The translations under genes and the position numbers were made by a program. A stretch of DNA of 64,000 bases from Aquimarina algicola (GTDB taxonomy: Bacteria > Bacteroidota > Bacteroidia > Flavobacteriales > Flavobacteriaceae): assembly GCF_006443095.1 (NCBI RefSeq), contig NZ_VFWZ01000003.1, positions 1 to 64,000 on the forward strand, written 5' to 3'. Positions within the stretch are counted from its first letter, which is position 1; each line of letters begins with the position of its first letter. Shown piece by piece: positions 51,310 through 58,723 of the stretch. The notes beneath the pieces were generated by a model. It had not been told where the DNA came from. It worked only from the letters and a program-made list of their open reading frames with translations, and searched no databases.

Positions 51310-51639
51310 TTACCCGTTATATCCGATATCGGTTATAATATATGCGGGTATAATCCCGATATCTTCGAGTTCCCAACTTCGGTGTTCGACTGTCCAGAAA
51401 TGTTCTTGTTGCACCCATTCAAAGATGCACCTTTTTTGATTTTGATACATAAAATACTCCTGTGGTGTACAGGCAAACGTATCATTATCTTTACATTTCT
51501 TGAGAAAGTCCATTACCCGGATCGTATCGTTTACATCAGGAAGGGTTGGATAATCCCAATGTACCTTCCTAATCCGACGTTCTCCCGCACTGTAGAGTGC
51601 TGTTTCACCCCATTGTAGTGTGACATTAAAAAACCTCAT
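51310..51639 (-). CDS. Hypothetical protein (109 aa)
   Basis: The product (MRFFNVTLQWGETALYSAGE) is soluble with a mixed alpha/beta pattern and an aromatic-rich middle (FEWVQQEHFWTVEHRSWELE). No family is recognised. It lies between the membrane zinc-finger gene and the repeat-rich gap. Confidence 0.6.
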   Translation of the reverse strand: MRFFNVTLQWGETALYSAGERRIRKVHWDYPTLPDVNDTIRVMDFLKKCKDNDTFACTPQEYFMYQNQKRCIFEWVQQEHFWTVEHRSWELEDIGIIPAYIITDIGYNG

Positions 51640-51741
51640 AAAATTAATTGATTTGTGTTAGATAGATAGATTAAATGATTTGTGTTTCGATGTGTGTTTA
51701 CGTTAAATGAAGTTCATTTTTATAGGATCAAAAACTTGGAC

Positions 51742-52329
51742 TTATTGTGGGGTCTCCAATAATTTCTGATATCTTTTTTGGTTTTGTTCTTCCCAATTTC
51801 CATAATGTTCCGGTTTCCATTCGTTTTGTTTTTTATGCACGGAAATATGTCCGTTTAATTGTTTATTGTCAGCGAACCTTTTACCACATTCAGGACATTC
51901 AAAAGGGTGTGCCTCAAAATGTATGCCTGCTTCTATGGCGTGTTGTATGTGTATCGCTTTTTTTAGCGTCCCTGTAGCGTGTGGCATTTGTGGGATTGTT
52001 TTCTTTTTAATAAACAAATGCGTCAAGGCATACAGGGTCGCGGACAGATTGATGCAGACCAAAAGCCCACTCCAAATACTGTCCGGATTGTATAAATACA
52101 CTAAATTATGCGCCAGCGTGGCGAAAAAGTATGCGAAAGCAGTACGAAGCCATCCCTTGCTGGTAAAGATCAAAATTGCAGTGTCCACGCCAATGGCATA
52201 ACACCATGCAAACCAAGGGTTGTCGTAACGACTATGTACCTCGAAAACATAGAGTGTGTGTGCGATTTGTGGCATGAGCAATAACAGGATCACAAGCACC
52301 CCTGCAATATGATCTTTCAATACCCCCAT
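51742..52329 (-). CDS. Membrane protein with a C-terminal C2H2 zinc finger
   Basis: The 195-aa product has about four membrane helices in its N-terminal 108 residues (VLVILLLLMPQIAHTLYVF, FAWCYAIGVDTAILIF, LLVCINLSATLYALTHLF). Its C-terminus has a canonical C2H2 finger, PFECPECGKRFADNKQL: Cys145, Cys148, His161, His165, spacing C-x2-C-x12-H-x3-H. C2H2 fingers are rare in bacteria. A membrane-tethered finger could bind nucleic acid at the membrane, or act as a protein-binding module. Confidence 0.75.
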   Translation of the reverse strand: MGVLKDHIAGVLVILLLLMPQIAHTLYVFEVHSRYDNPWFAWCYAIGVDTAILIFTSKGWLRTAFAYFFATLAHNLVYLYNPDSIWSGLLVCINLSATLYALTHLFIKKKTIPQMPHATGTLKKAIHIQHAIEAGIHFEAHPFECPECGKRFADNKQLNGHISVHKKQNEWKPEHYGNWEEQNQKRYQKLLETPQ

Positions 52330-52404
52330 CTAATATATGTCTTTACGTTTGTATTTGTTTCACGTTTTTTCCTAGTATTTTTCATAAATTATGTTAAAAA
52401 AATA

Positions 52405-53574
52405 TTAATTAAAGATTTCCAGAAGCTCAGTGATATGTTCCTGTGAATAGGTACACCATTCTTTTGCATTTTCCATAAAGGTTTTTGCTAATGTATTTCG
52501 CAACCTTGGTTGTTCAATCAAGCGTGTTAACGCTTTGATCCAAGCGTCATGCGTTTGTGGAAATAACCCCTGGTCTTCAGGGAACAAATCTTCATAAACC
52601 ATACACCCTTTGGAAATGACAGCAGGGATGCCCATATACGCAATTTCAAGTAAAATGGGATGGTCCAAAAGGCGATGGTACGCATCTTTTGGTTTGACCA
52701 ACATGGCAATGTCAAGGTTTAAATTGTAAAGACAATTTAGATAACGGTCATAACGCATCGCAGGGTGGTATTCAATAGCAATACTTTGCAAAGGTTTGCT
52801 ACCATCCGATAGTAGCCCACCCCATCCCAGTATAACAAATTGAACCGTATCCGGATACTTTTCCATTATTGCTTCCATAACAGGCAATAAAGCGATGATT
52901 TCATTAATATCCCTTACTTCTGTGATGATCCCGATACGAATGATAGTGGTATCAGAGGACTTTTGTTTTTCTATTGCTTCCCATCGAAGTGCTGAGAAAT
53001 GAAGTTTTGTGAATAAGGTTGGAATGTATTCCAAATTTGGCATTTTTTCAAGTTGCTTTCGCGCCAGGAAATAGTTAAAATACGCATCTAAAAGGCGGTC
53101 ATTGGAAAAGGTAAGCATATCCATTTGCAGCATATTCTGTTCAAGACTTTCTAGTTTCTTTTGATCTAGTTTTTTAGATAAAGGATCATGTTTAGAAAGG
53201 AAGTGAATAGGCGTATCGATATCCATAACCAATCGTAGTTTCGGGTGTATGGACTTGAAGGCTTTACAAAGATAATGCAGCGGTTGTGTGGTCATTGGAA
53301 AGATCATGTAATCCGCCCAAGCTGCCCATTGGTCTAGTTCCAATTCTTTGGATAGCGCAAAGGGTTTACTAAAATCTTCCTTGCCCAATCCTACAACATG
53401 CGTATCAAAAGTAGCATGAAAATATAAAAATCGGTAGGGTAATACCATTCGATAATAGCCTGATGCATTTTCTTTTGGGGCTACATAAAGGATATTAATA
53501 GTTCCCGGTGTGCGTTCACTCGATTGTTTAGGATCAATTTGAAAGAAAAGCTCTTGCGATTGTTGTGTACTCAT
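52405..53574 (-). CDS. GT-B-type glycosyltransferase-like protein
   Basis: The 389-aa product has an N-terminal NILYVAPKENASGYYRM, a middle strand/helix set (IRIGIITEVRDINEIIALL, FVILGWGGLLSDGSKPLQ) and LLEIAYMGIPAVISKG near the C-terminus. That is the order of a GT-B glycosyltransferase, with the E in LLEIAYMGIP at the nucleotide-sugar site. Phages use such enzymes to modify DNA or surface glycans. Target unknown. Confidence 0.75.
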   Translation of the reverse strand: MSTQQSQELFFQIDPKQSSERTPGTINILYVAPKENASGYYRMVLPYRFLYFHATFDTHVVGLGKEDFSKPFALSKELELDQWAAWADYMIFPMTTQPLHYLCKAFKSIHPKLRLVMDIDTPIHFLSKHDPLSKKLDQKKLESLEQNMLQMDMLTFSNDRLLDAYFNYFLARKQLEKMPNLEYIPTLFTKLHFSALRWEAIEKQKSSDTTIIRIGIITEVRDINEIIALLPVMEAIMEKYPDTVQFVILGWGGLLSDGSKPLQSIAIEYHPAMRYDRYLNCLYNLNLDIAMLVKPKDAYHRLLDHPILLEIAYMGIPAVISKGCMVYEDLFPEDQGLFPQTHDAWIKALTRLIEQPRLRNTLAKTFMENAKEWCTYSQEHITELLEIFN

Positions 53575-53645
53575 ATTCGTATTGATTTTTAGTGTGTATA
53601 TGGTTTATATGTGATGTAAATGATGTGTTGATGTGAAGGGGATGA

Positions 53646-53936
53646 TTAGCCTTCTTCGTCTTCGATATGGACTTCCTCGCCTTTCCGATATTTAGCCACT
53701 AAGGTGTTGCTCTTGCGGTGATAAATAAGGATCGTTCGTGCGCGTTGCCCAAAGAAGCGGACTAGTTTGCGATATCTCCAAAAACCAATGGAAGGGTCTT
53801 TATTGCGTGAATACGCGTGTCGCCAATCCCTCGAATAAAATGTACGTTTTGCACCATCAACGAAATAGACCCGCATGACGTGGGAAGAATCCCGAATGAT
53901 CCGCCATCCTCTTCGTTTCTTCTTCGGTTTGTTCAT
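53646..53936 (-). CDS. Small basic protein (96 aa)
   Basis: The product (MNKPKKKRRGWRIIRDSSHV) is highly basic with an acidic end (EEVHIEDEEG) and a beta pattern (TRTILIYHRKSNTLVAKY). It overlaps the upstream gene by 4 bp. Nucleic-acid binding is likely by charge. Unrecognised family. Confidence 0.6.
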   Translation of the reverse strand: MNKPKKKRRGWRIIRDSSHVMRVYFVDGAKRTFYSRDWRHAYSRNKDPSIGFWRYRKLVRFFGQRARTILIYHRKSNTLVAKYRKGEEVHIEDEEG

Positions 53937-54415
53937 CGGGTAAAATATTGAATGAGTACCGTTAAGGGAATGGTTTCTAAAACTGTATTTCCATTTACCG
54001 CATGTACGGATACCTGACCGTTTTGGGCAAGGATACAGACGTGAAATTGGTGATGCTCTTGCTTGTGTTGTCTCATCAGATCCGTGATCAGTCCAATAAT
54101 CCTATCGGTCATTTTTTCTTCCATGCCGGGCATGCCCATTGTACCTGTAAAAAGTTCAATAAGTTCCTGAACCGAAATATCCTTAACGACTTTTCCTTTT
54201 TGATGCACACAAGTCTTGACTGTGTGTTGCTGCTTGAACATGCGGACAATGATCTGATCGGAAGGCAATCCGGTTTCTTTCGATAGTTTATCGAAATAGG
54301 CAACCACATTTCGGGTTACATTTTTTTCATAGCCAAAGACATCGATATGAATGTCGCTTACGGCTTTTTTAAGCTTTTGTTTCAAAGAGAAACGTTTATG
54401 GGTGTTCTGTTCCAT
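53933..54415 (-). CDS. Hypothetical soluble protein (160 aa)
   Basis: The product (MEQNTHKRFSLKQKLKKAVS) is helical with a C-terminal beta-rich part (HQFHVCILAQNGQVSVHAVN). It overlaps the basic protein gene by 4 bp. No family is recognised. Confidence 0.6.
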   Translation of the reverse strand: MEQNTHKRFSLKQKLKKAVSDIHIDVFGYEKNVTRNVVAYFDKLSKETGLPSDQIIVRMFKQQHTVKTCVHQKGKVVKDISVQELIELFTGTMGMPGMEEKMTDRIIGLITDLMRQHKQEHHQFHVCILAQNGQVSVHAVNGNTVLETIPLTVLIQYFTR

Positions 54416-54435
54416 TGTTGATTGATGATATTAAT

Positions 54436-55725
54436 TTATGATCGTAAAATGTGTTGTACAGCACTTTCAAATTGTTTGGCTAATGCAGGTATTTTAAGTT
54501 TGTCAATCTCTTGTTGGCACTCCCGTAAGACTGTGATACGTGGTCGTCCTTGCCCGGTATCTTTCGCTTCGTTGCGTTTGAACTTTTGGATTTGTTGGCG
54601 CAATATCGATTGCAATTGCAACCTCTGGAGATAGATTTTATGTTTTTGATACCACCGTTTTGTACCTGCAAAACCATTTTTATTTTTTGGATCGAAATAC
54701 TGATCCGGTAAGGTCACAAAACGTTCTTGTGGCTTTCTGGCAATATATTTCCGTGCCAGTTCGATACGGTCGCAATAGATTTCATGCGCTCTGGCTAGCT
54801 TCTCATTCGGCACGGGGCGATACCATTGATAGAGTAAAGCAATAGCAGTTTGGTGTTGATACGGGGTCAAAAGGGTGTCAGCATATAGTTTTTGACGTGC
54901 CAGCCCGTAGAGTTTTTTCGCATAGGACAGCAGGAAAGTGTGGCGGGTAGTGGCTTGATTTACATCGGCTTGGCTGATAGGTCGGGGAATTTTCGCGCCC
55001 CCTGGTTTACATAATGCCAAGCCCTGCCATCCGGCAGTAGCCATCATCCCGCCAGCAGCTTTCAACTGTGGATCAATTTGCGGAGCTTTCAACTGTGGGT
55101 ATCCTGCAAAATCACTAAAAGTCGTTCGCGGTAGCGAACTCCTTTGATCCGTGTGGGTAGTCAAAACATTAGCTAACGCTAAAATGCCTGTATTTTTGAA
55201 GTTATCAACACCTATTAGTTTATTAGTTGAGTTTTTTTGATAGTTTCTAGCATCTCTATGAGGACACTTTGTCGCAGTGTCATTTGTAATCTCTTGTTTT
55301 TCAGCATCTTGAAATTTAGATGTCATTTCATCCATGATTGATTTTTTTGGCGTTGTTAACCCCTTTATCCACAATATTTTTGGGGTTATCCACAACTCGT
55401 AGGGAAACTTTGATCCGTGATTAATCTTTTTGGTAATGATCCCTGTTTGTAACAATCGCTTCAGATGGCGTTGAATGGTACGGGAACTCATTTTGGTAAT
55501 TTTAGAGAGCTGTACATTATTAGCGCGCATAGAGGGAAGGTTATCTTCTTGTAATCGGGTGTGCTTGCTTGCTTTTAATAAAGCCCTTCCATACATGCGG
55601 ACAATCTCCTTTGCAGTATGTAACATCGAGCCTTTTAAGGGTAAGGCATCAGCGGATAAAGTAGCATTATAATCGTCTACATACCGATCCAATTGTTTTA
55701 AGGTAATAGAATAATCAAGTAACAT
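54436..55725 (-). CDS. Winged-helix protein, replication-initiator-like
   Basis: The 429-aa product has a helical N-terminal domain with a helix-turn-helix (about residues 70-105, LSKITKMSSRTIQRHLKRLL) and a Lys/Arg-rich C-terminal half (YAKKLYGLARQKLYADTLLT, RYQKHKIYLQRLQLQSIL-like stretch). Similar HTH proteins act as initiators or regulators in Bacteroidota plasmids and islands. It is a candidate partner for the repeat cluster at 50565-50786. Function inferred from pattern only. Confidence 0.55.
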   Translation of the reverse strand: MLLDYSITLKQLDRYVDDYNATLSADALPLKGSMLHTAKEIVRMYGRALLKASKHTRLQEDNLPSMRANNVQLSKITKMSSRTIQRHLKRLLQTGIITKKINHGSKFPYELWITPKILWIKGLTTPKKSIMDEMTSKFQDAEKQEITNDTATKCPHRDARNYQKNSTNKLIGVDNFKNTGILALANVLTTHTDQRSSLPRTTFSDFAGYPQLKAPQIDPQLKAAGGMMATAGWQGLALCKPGGAKIPRPISQADVNQATTRHTFLLSYAKKLYGLARQKLYADTLLTPYQHQTAIALLYQWYRPVPNEKLARAHEIYCDRIELARKYIARKPQERFVTLPDQYFDPKNKNGFAGTKRWYQKHKIYLQRLQLQSILRQQIQKFKRNEAKDTGQGRPRITVLRECQQEIDKLKIPALAKQFESAVQHILRS

Positions 55726-55834
55726 AATAATGTTTGTATTTGAGATGTGTTTTGAGCGTACTGCCCTAACACCCTTATCCTATGTAGGTAAAGATGCAGT
55801 AAGGCATGTACAATGATTGTTAAAATGAATAGGG

Positions 55835-56002
55835 TTACTTTGAACGGATCACAACCTTTAAAGCCCGCATTTTCTCATTAGGAACTCCGATACGCTCCCG
55901 TTGTCGGATACGTTCCTTGATGGTTTGGATAACCTCTTTCGCTTTTTGATTTCTGGTAGTTTCAAGTATCATAACATTGCCCCAAATTTGATGAATGACC
56001 AT
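55835..56002 (-). CDS. Small basic helical protein (55 aa)
   Basis: An ATG at 56002 opens a 55-codon frame (MVIHQIWGNVMILETTRNQK, with a basic helix IKERIRQRERIGVPNEKMRA). It lies between the HTH regulator gene and the replication-initiator-like gene on the same strand. It may be an antirepressor or a regulator subunit. No family is recognised. Confidence 0.5.
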   Translation of the reverse strand: MVIHQIWGNVMILETTRNQKAKEVIQTIKERIRQRERIGVPNEKMRALKVVIRSK

Positions 56003-56010
56003 TGGAATAA

Positions 56011-56274
56011 TTAGCTGAACAGTTGTTTTTGGTGCTGCATCACATCATGATATTTATGAGTGAGCTTCTTGTGTTGCTTTTTATGCTCGCTAATGATTTC
56101 TAAGCAAGCTTCAAATAATTTATCAAGATTGGTTTGTCGAATGGTATCCTGACGTAGAAACCGTTGAACGGTTGTGCGGGACAATCCGGTTTTCGCCATT
56201 AAGGGTTGAGTAGGACGTTTCTCTGCCTTTTTTACAGCAGCAATAGTTTTTTTAAGATGTTCCTCCGTATACAT
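56011..56274 (-). CDS. Small helix-turn-helix regulator
   Basis: The 87-aa product has a helix-turn-helix (about residues 20-60, PLMAKTGLSRTTVQRFLRQD) and a Lys/Gln/His-rich helical C-terminus. It is the first gene of the leftward run and divergent from the regulator at 56644. The plan is that of a phage switch with an early gene and a repressor. Confidence 0.75.
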   Translation of the reverse strand: MYTEEHLKKTIAAVKKAEKRPTQPLMAKTGLSRTTVQRFLRQDTIRQTNLDKLFEACLEIISEHKKQHKKLTHKYHDVMQHQKQLFS

Positions 56275-56643
56275 GAGCGTAAGGGTTTAAATGTAACAAT
56301 GTGTGAATATCCTTCCGGATAGGTATATTTTAGGGCGCTGTAATAACAAAGGGGTAATTTTTGGGTCAGTACTGGGTCAGTACTGCTTCATTTTTGTGTT
56401 TTTTATGATTCATTTTTAATTTTTTTCATTACTTTTGAATCGAATTTAAAATAGCACATACGTACTATTAGATTCAAAGTACGGTTAAACCTCAATTATT
56501 TAAGGGTTTAACAAATGTATAGAATTAATTTTTAATTTTTACATTTAAATTTAATGTTTTTCATTTAAAATTAATTGAAAAACAAATAAAAAACTTAAAA
56601 TCAAACAGTTACGATTTGATTTTTTTTACAAGTTAAAATAGCG
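56275..56643. promoter_or_regulatory. Divergent regulatory region with tandem TGGGTCAGTAC repeats
   Basis: This 369-bp gap has no gene. TGGGTCAGTAC is tandemly repeated (56362-56372, 56373-56383), which creates two copies of the 8-bp palindrome CAGTACTG (56367-56374, 56378-56385). A TACTTTTG box (56430-56437), matching TAnnTTTG, reads rightwards. Related short motifs (GGGTTTAA, GGTTAAACC) recur. It is the best candidate for the element's master switch. Confidence 0.65.
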
Positions 56644-57357
56644 ATGAGAGATAACCCCATTTCAGAATGTGTAAACAGACAATTTTTTAAAGCGATCGAA
56701 GTGATCCGCGAACAATACGCCTTGCATAACCTTAAAAGCCTTAGCGATCATAGTATCGGACATATTATTTACGGTAGTAATGCTTATATAGTAGGTCAGG
56801 TACGGGAAGGAAAAAAACATTTACCGCATTCTGCAATGCTTAACTTCTCCAGATATTTCGATATTCCAATCAATTTTTTTTACGATGAAGATTTTGAGCT
56901 TGAACTGACTATAGGAGAAAATGACGTGCATTCAGGACGAATTTACAAAAAAGGTATTATTGTTTTAGTTAATGAAAAAATACAACAATTCATTTTTAAT
57001 CGTAAAAACGATCAAAACATGAATAACCCTATAGTTAAAAATGCATTGAGTAACCTTCAGGAATCCTTGATTAAAGAGTTGAATGATGTCACTTTTGTCA
57101 AGGTGCAAAACAATGTCGTAAAAACCATTGAGCTTGCACTCAAAGCGTTTGAAATGAGTATGCAAACACTTTCAACTACTTCACTGCAAGAGGTTAAACC
57201 TAAGAATAATGATATATCCGATGATAAAGTTGCGTTATACAAGGAGTTATTGAAAGCCAATGAAGCAGTCTTGCAAGCTAAGGATAGTGAGAATACCACT
57301 TTAAAGAAATACATCGCTTCATTGGAACGTCAATTAGAAAATAGTTTGTTGCCATAA
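56644..57357 (+). CDS. HTH-type regulator with C-terminal coiled coil
   Basis: The 237-aa product has an N-terminal helical region of about 85 residues with the pattern of a repressor-type helix-turn-helix (LSDHSIGHIIYGSNAYIVGQ, RYFDIPINFFYDE), a helical middle and a C-terminal coiled coil (about residues 200-235). It is divergent from the small HTH gene. It is the best repressor candidate of the element. The exact family is unassigned. Confidence 0.65.
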   Translation: MRDNPISECVNRQFFKAIEVIREQYALHNLKSLSDHSIGHIIYGSNAYIVGQVREGKKHLPHSAMLNFSRYFDIPINFFYDEDFELELTIGENDVHSGRIYKKGIIVLVNEKIQQFIFNRKNDQNMNNPIVKNALSNLQESLIKELNDVTFVKVQNNVVKTIELALKAFEMSMQTLSTTSLQEVKPKNNDISDDKVALYKELLKANEAVLQAKDSENTTLKKYIASLERQLENSLLP

Positions 57358-57486
57358 TAAGATGGCTAATAGTTAGCTTTCAAAGTACAGAAAATACTTT
57401 ATTTCAATTAAAAACAAATGCAAGTTACTGCTTAGTAACTTTATTTTATTATATTAGCTGCTCACATCAATCAAATTATTTAGATA

Positions 57487-58245
57487 ATGACAGCTACTAA
57501 AAAAGTAGATTATGAGATCTACGACATTCTGTTGAATGAGCGACAATTTGAACTACGACCACAGAGAGGGGTTAGCTCAAGAAAATTAAACGGATGGATA
57601 AAAACAGGGCTCTTGGAAGATTCAAGAGCCTTTCCCGGTTCGGGGAATGTACATTATTTCAGTCCTCTGGAACTGGTATGGCTTGGGATTATTATCGATC
57701 TAAAAAAATTACAGGTATCCGGCAAGAAAATCAGAAATGCTAAAAAAGGGCTTTTTACCCCTTTTAAAGCCGGAAATAACAAACACTATCCAGCCTTGCA
57801 ATATTATATGACTTATATATTTGAAGCGAATACAGCCGTTTATATTGTTTTAAATGATAAGGATGAATTATACGTGGTCAATGACAAAGAATACTTTACA
57901 AAAATCAAACGTGGGCATATTCAAAATCACATTTGTATTTATTTAAACAAACAAATTAAGGATGCTTTGCACGATGTGTATACGTATCCGGATTTTAAAG
58001 ATTTTGAAGGACTAAATCCAAAAGAAATTAAGGTGCTTAATATTATACGAAGTAAAGTATATAAGTATATTAAAATTACGACCAGTAAAGGAGAGATGAC
58101 CCGATTAGAAGGAGTCCAAGAAATGAAAAAGAATGAAAATTCATTAGCAAAGCTTCTTAAAAGCGGGGATTACCAAGATTTTGAAGTAAAGCAGCATAAT
58201 GGAGATGTGGTTTTGATTACAAGAACCGTTAAAAAGAAGTTGTAA
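57487..58245 (+). CDS. MerR-like regulator near the integrase
   Basis: The 252-aa product has an N-terminal MerR-type winged helix (about residues 28-75, GVSSRKLNGWIKTGLLEDSR, VHYFSPLELVWLGIIIDLKK), then an alpha/beta part of unknown nature. A MerR-like gene beside a serine recombinase may encode a recombination directionality factor. That is inferred from position. Confidence 0.7.
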   Translation: MTATKKVDYEIYDILLNERQFELRPQRGVSSRKLNGWIKTGLLEDSRAFPGSGNVHYFSPLELVWLGIIIDLKKLQVSGKKIRNAKKGLFTPFKAGNNKHYPALQYYMTYIFEANTAVYIVLNDKDELYVVNDKEYFTKIKRGHIQNHICIYLNKQIKDALHDVYTYPDFKDFEGLNPKEIKVLNIIRSKVYKYIKITTSKGEMTRLEGVQEMKKNENSLAKLLKSGDYQDFEVKQHNGDVVLITRTVKKKL

Positions 58246-58308
58246 ACATCTTGATATGAAACAAAACAATACTAAAATCCGCGCTGATCCGTAACCAAAC
58301 TTTTAATC

Positions 58309-58500
58309 ATGCAATTACAGTTTTTTGTGATCTTTATTCACTTACTATACATTCATCCTTTCCTTATGCTAAAGGATACCTCAAAAAGTTGGATACAGAA
58401 GCTCAAAACCGAACACAGTAAAAAAGGCAGACCATGCCAATATTCCGACCCGTGTGATATGACTGCTAAACACGCAGAATACCACGACTTGTGTCACTAA
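58309..58500 (+). CDS. Small protein of uncertain reality (63 aa)
   Basis: The frame (MQLQFFVIFIHLLYIHPFLM) has one hydrophobic stretch and a His/Cys-containing C-terminus (PCQYSDPCDMTAKHAEYH). A shorter start at 58366 is possible. It ends 1 bp before the next gene, which supports co-translation but does not prove it. No family is recognised. Confidence 0.4.
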   Translation: MQLQFFVIFIHLLYIHPFLMLKDTSKSWIQKLKTEHSKKGRPCQYSDPCDMTAKHAEYHDLCH

Positions 58501-58501
58501 A

Positions 58502-58723
58502 ATGTTAACTAAATCAGAAAGAGAAGAAGAAAGAAAAAAATTAAACCAATTCTTAAAAGTTGAACGCATGAATCCTGAAAGACTAAAAAAGTTTAAGGGA
58601 TTAGAACATTATTCAACCAAACAAGCCGAAAATGCCATCGAAATGATAGAAATGCTTTTTGAAGGTATTTTTGATCATTTATCAAATTCAAAAAGCAACA
58701 ATGGAAAATTTAGAGATTTTTAG
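58502..58723 (+). CDS. Small helical protein preceding the recombinase (73 aa)
   Basis: The product (MLTKSEREEERKKLNQFLKV) is charged and helical, without a membrane helix. Its end overlaps the recombinase start at 58701 by 23 bp. It could be a recombinase accessory or directionality factor. Unrecognised. Confidence 0.6.
   Translation: MLTKSEREEERKKLNQFLKVERMNPERLKKFKGLEHYSTKQAENAIEMIEMLFEGIFDHLSNSKSNNGKFRDF

Noticed and set aside
16100..56000. Many plus-strand open frames of 60-197 codons inside the element
   Set aside because: They lie opposite well-supported minus-strand genes, have biased composition as expected for antisense frames and match no family.
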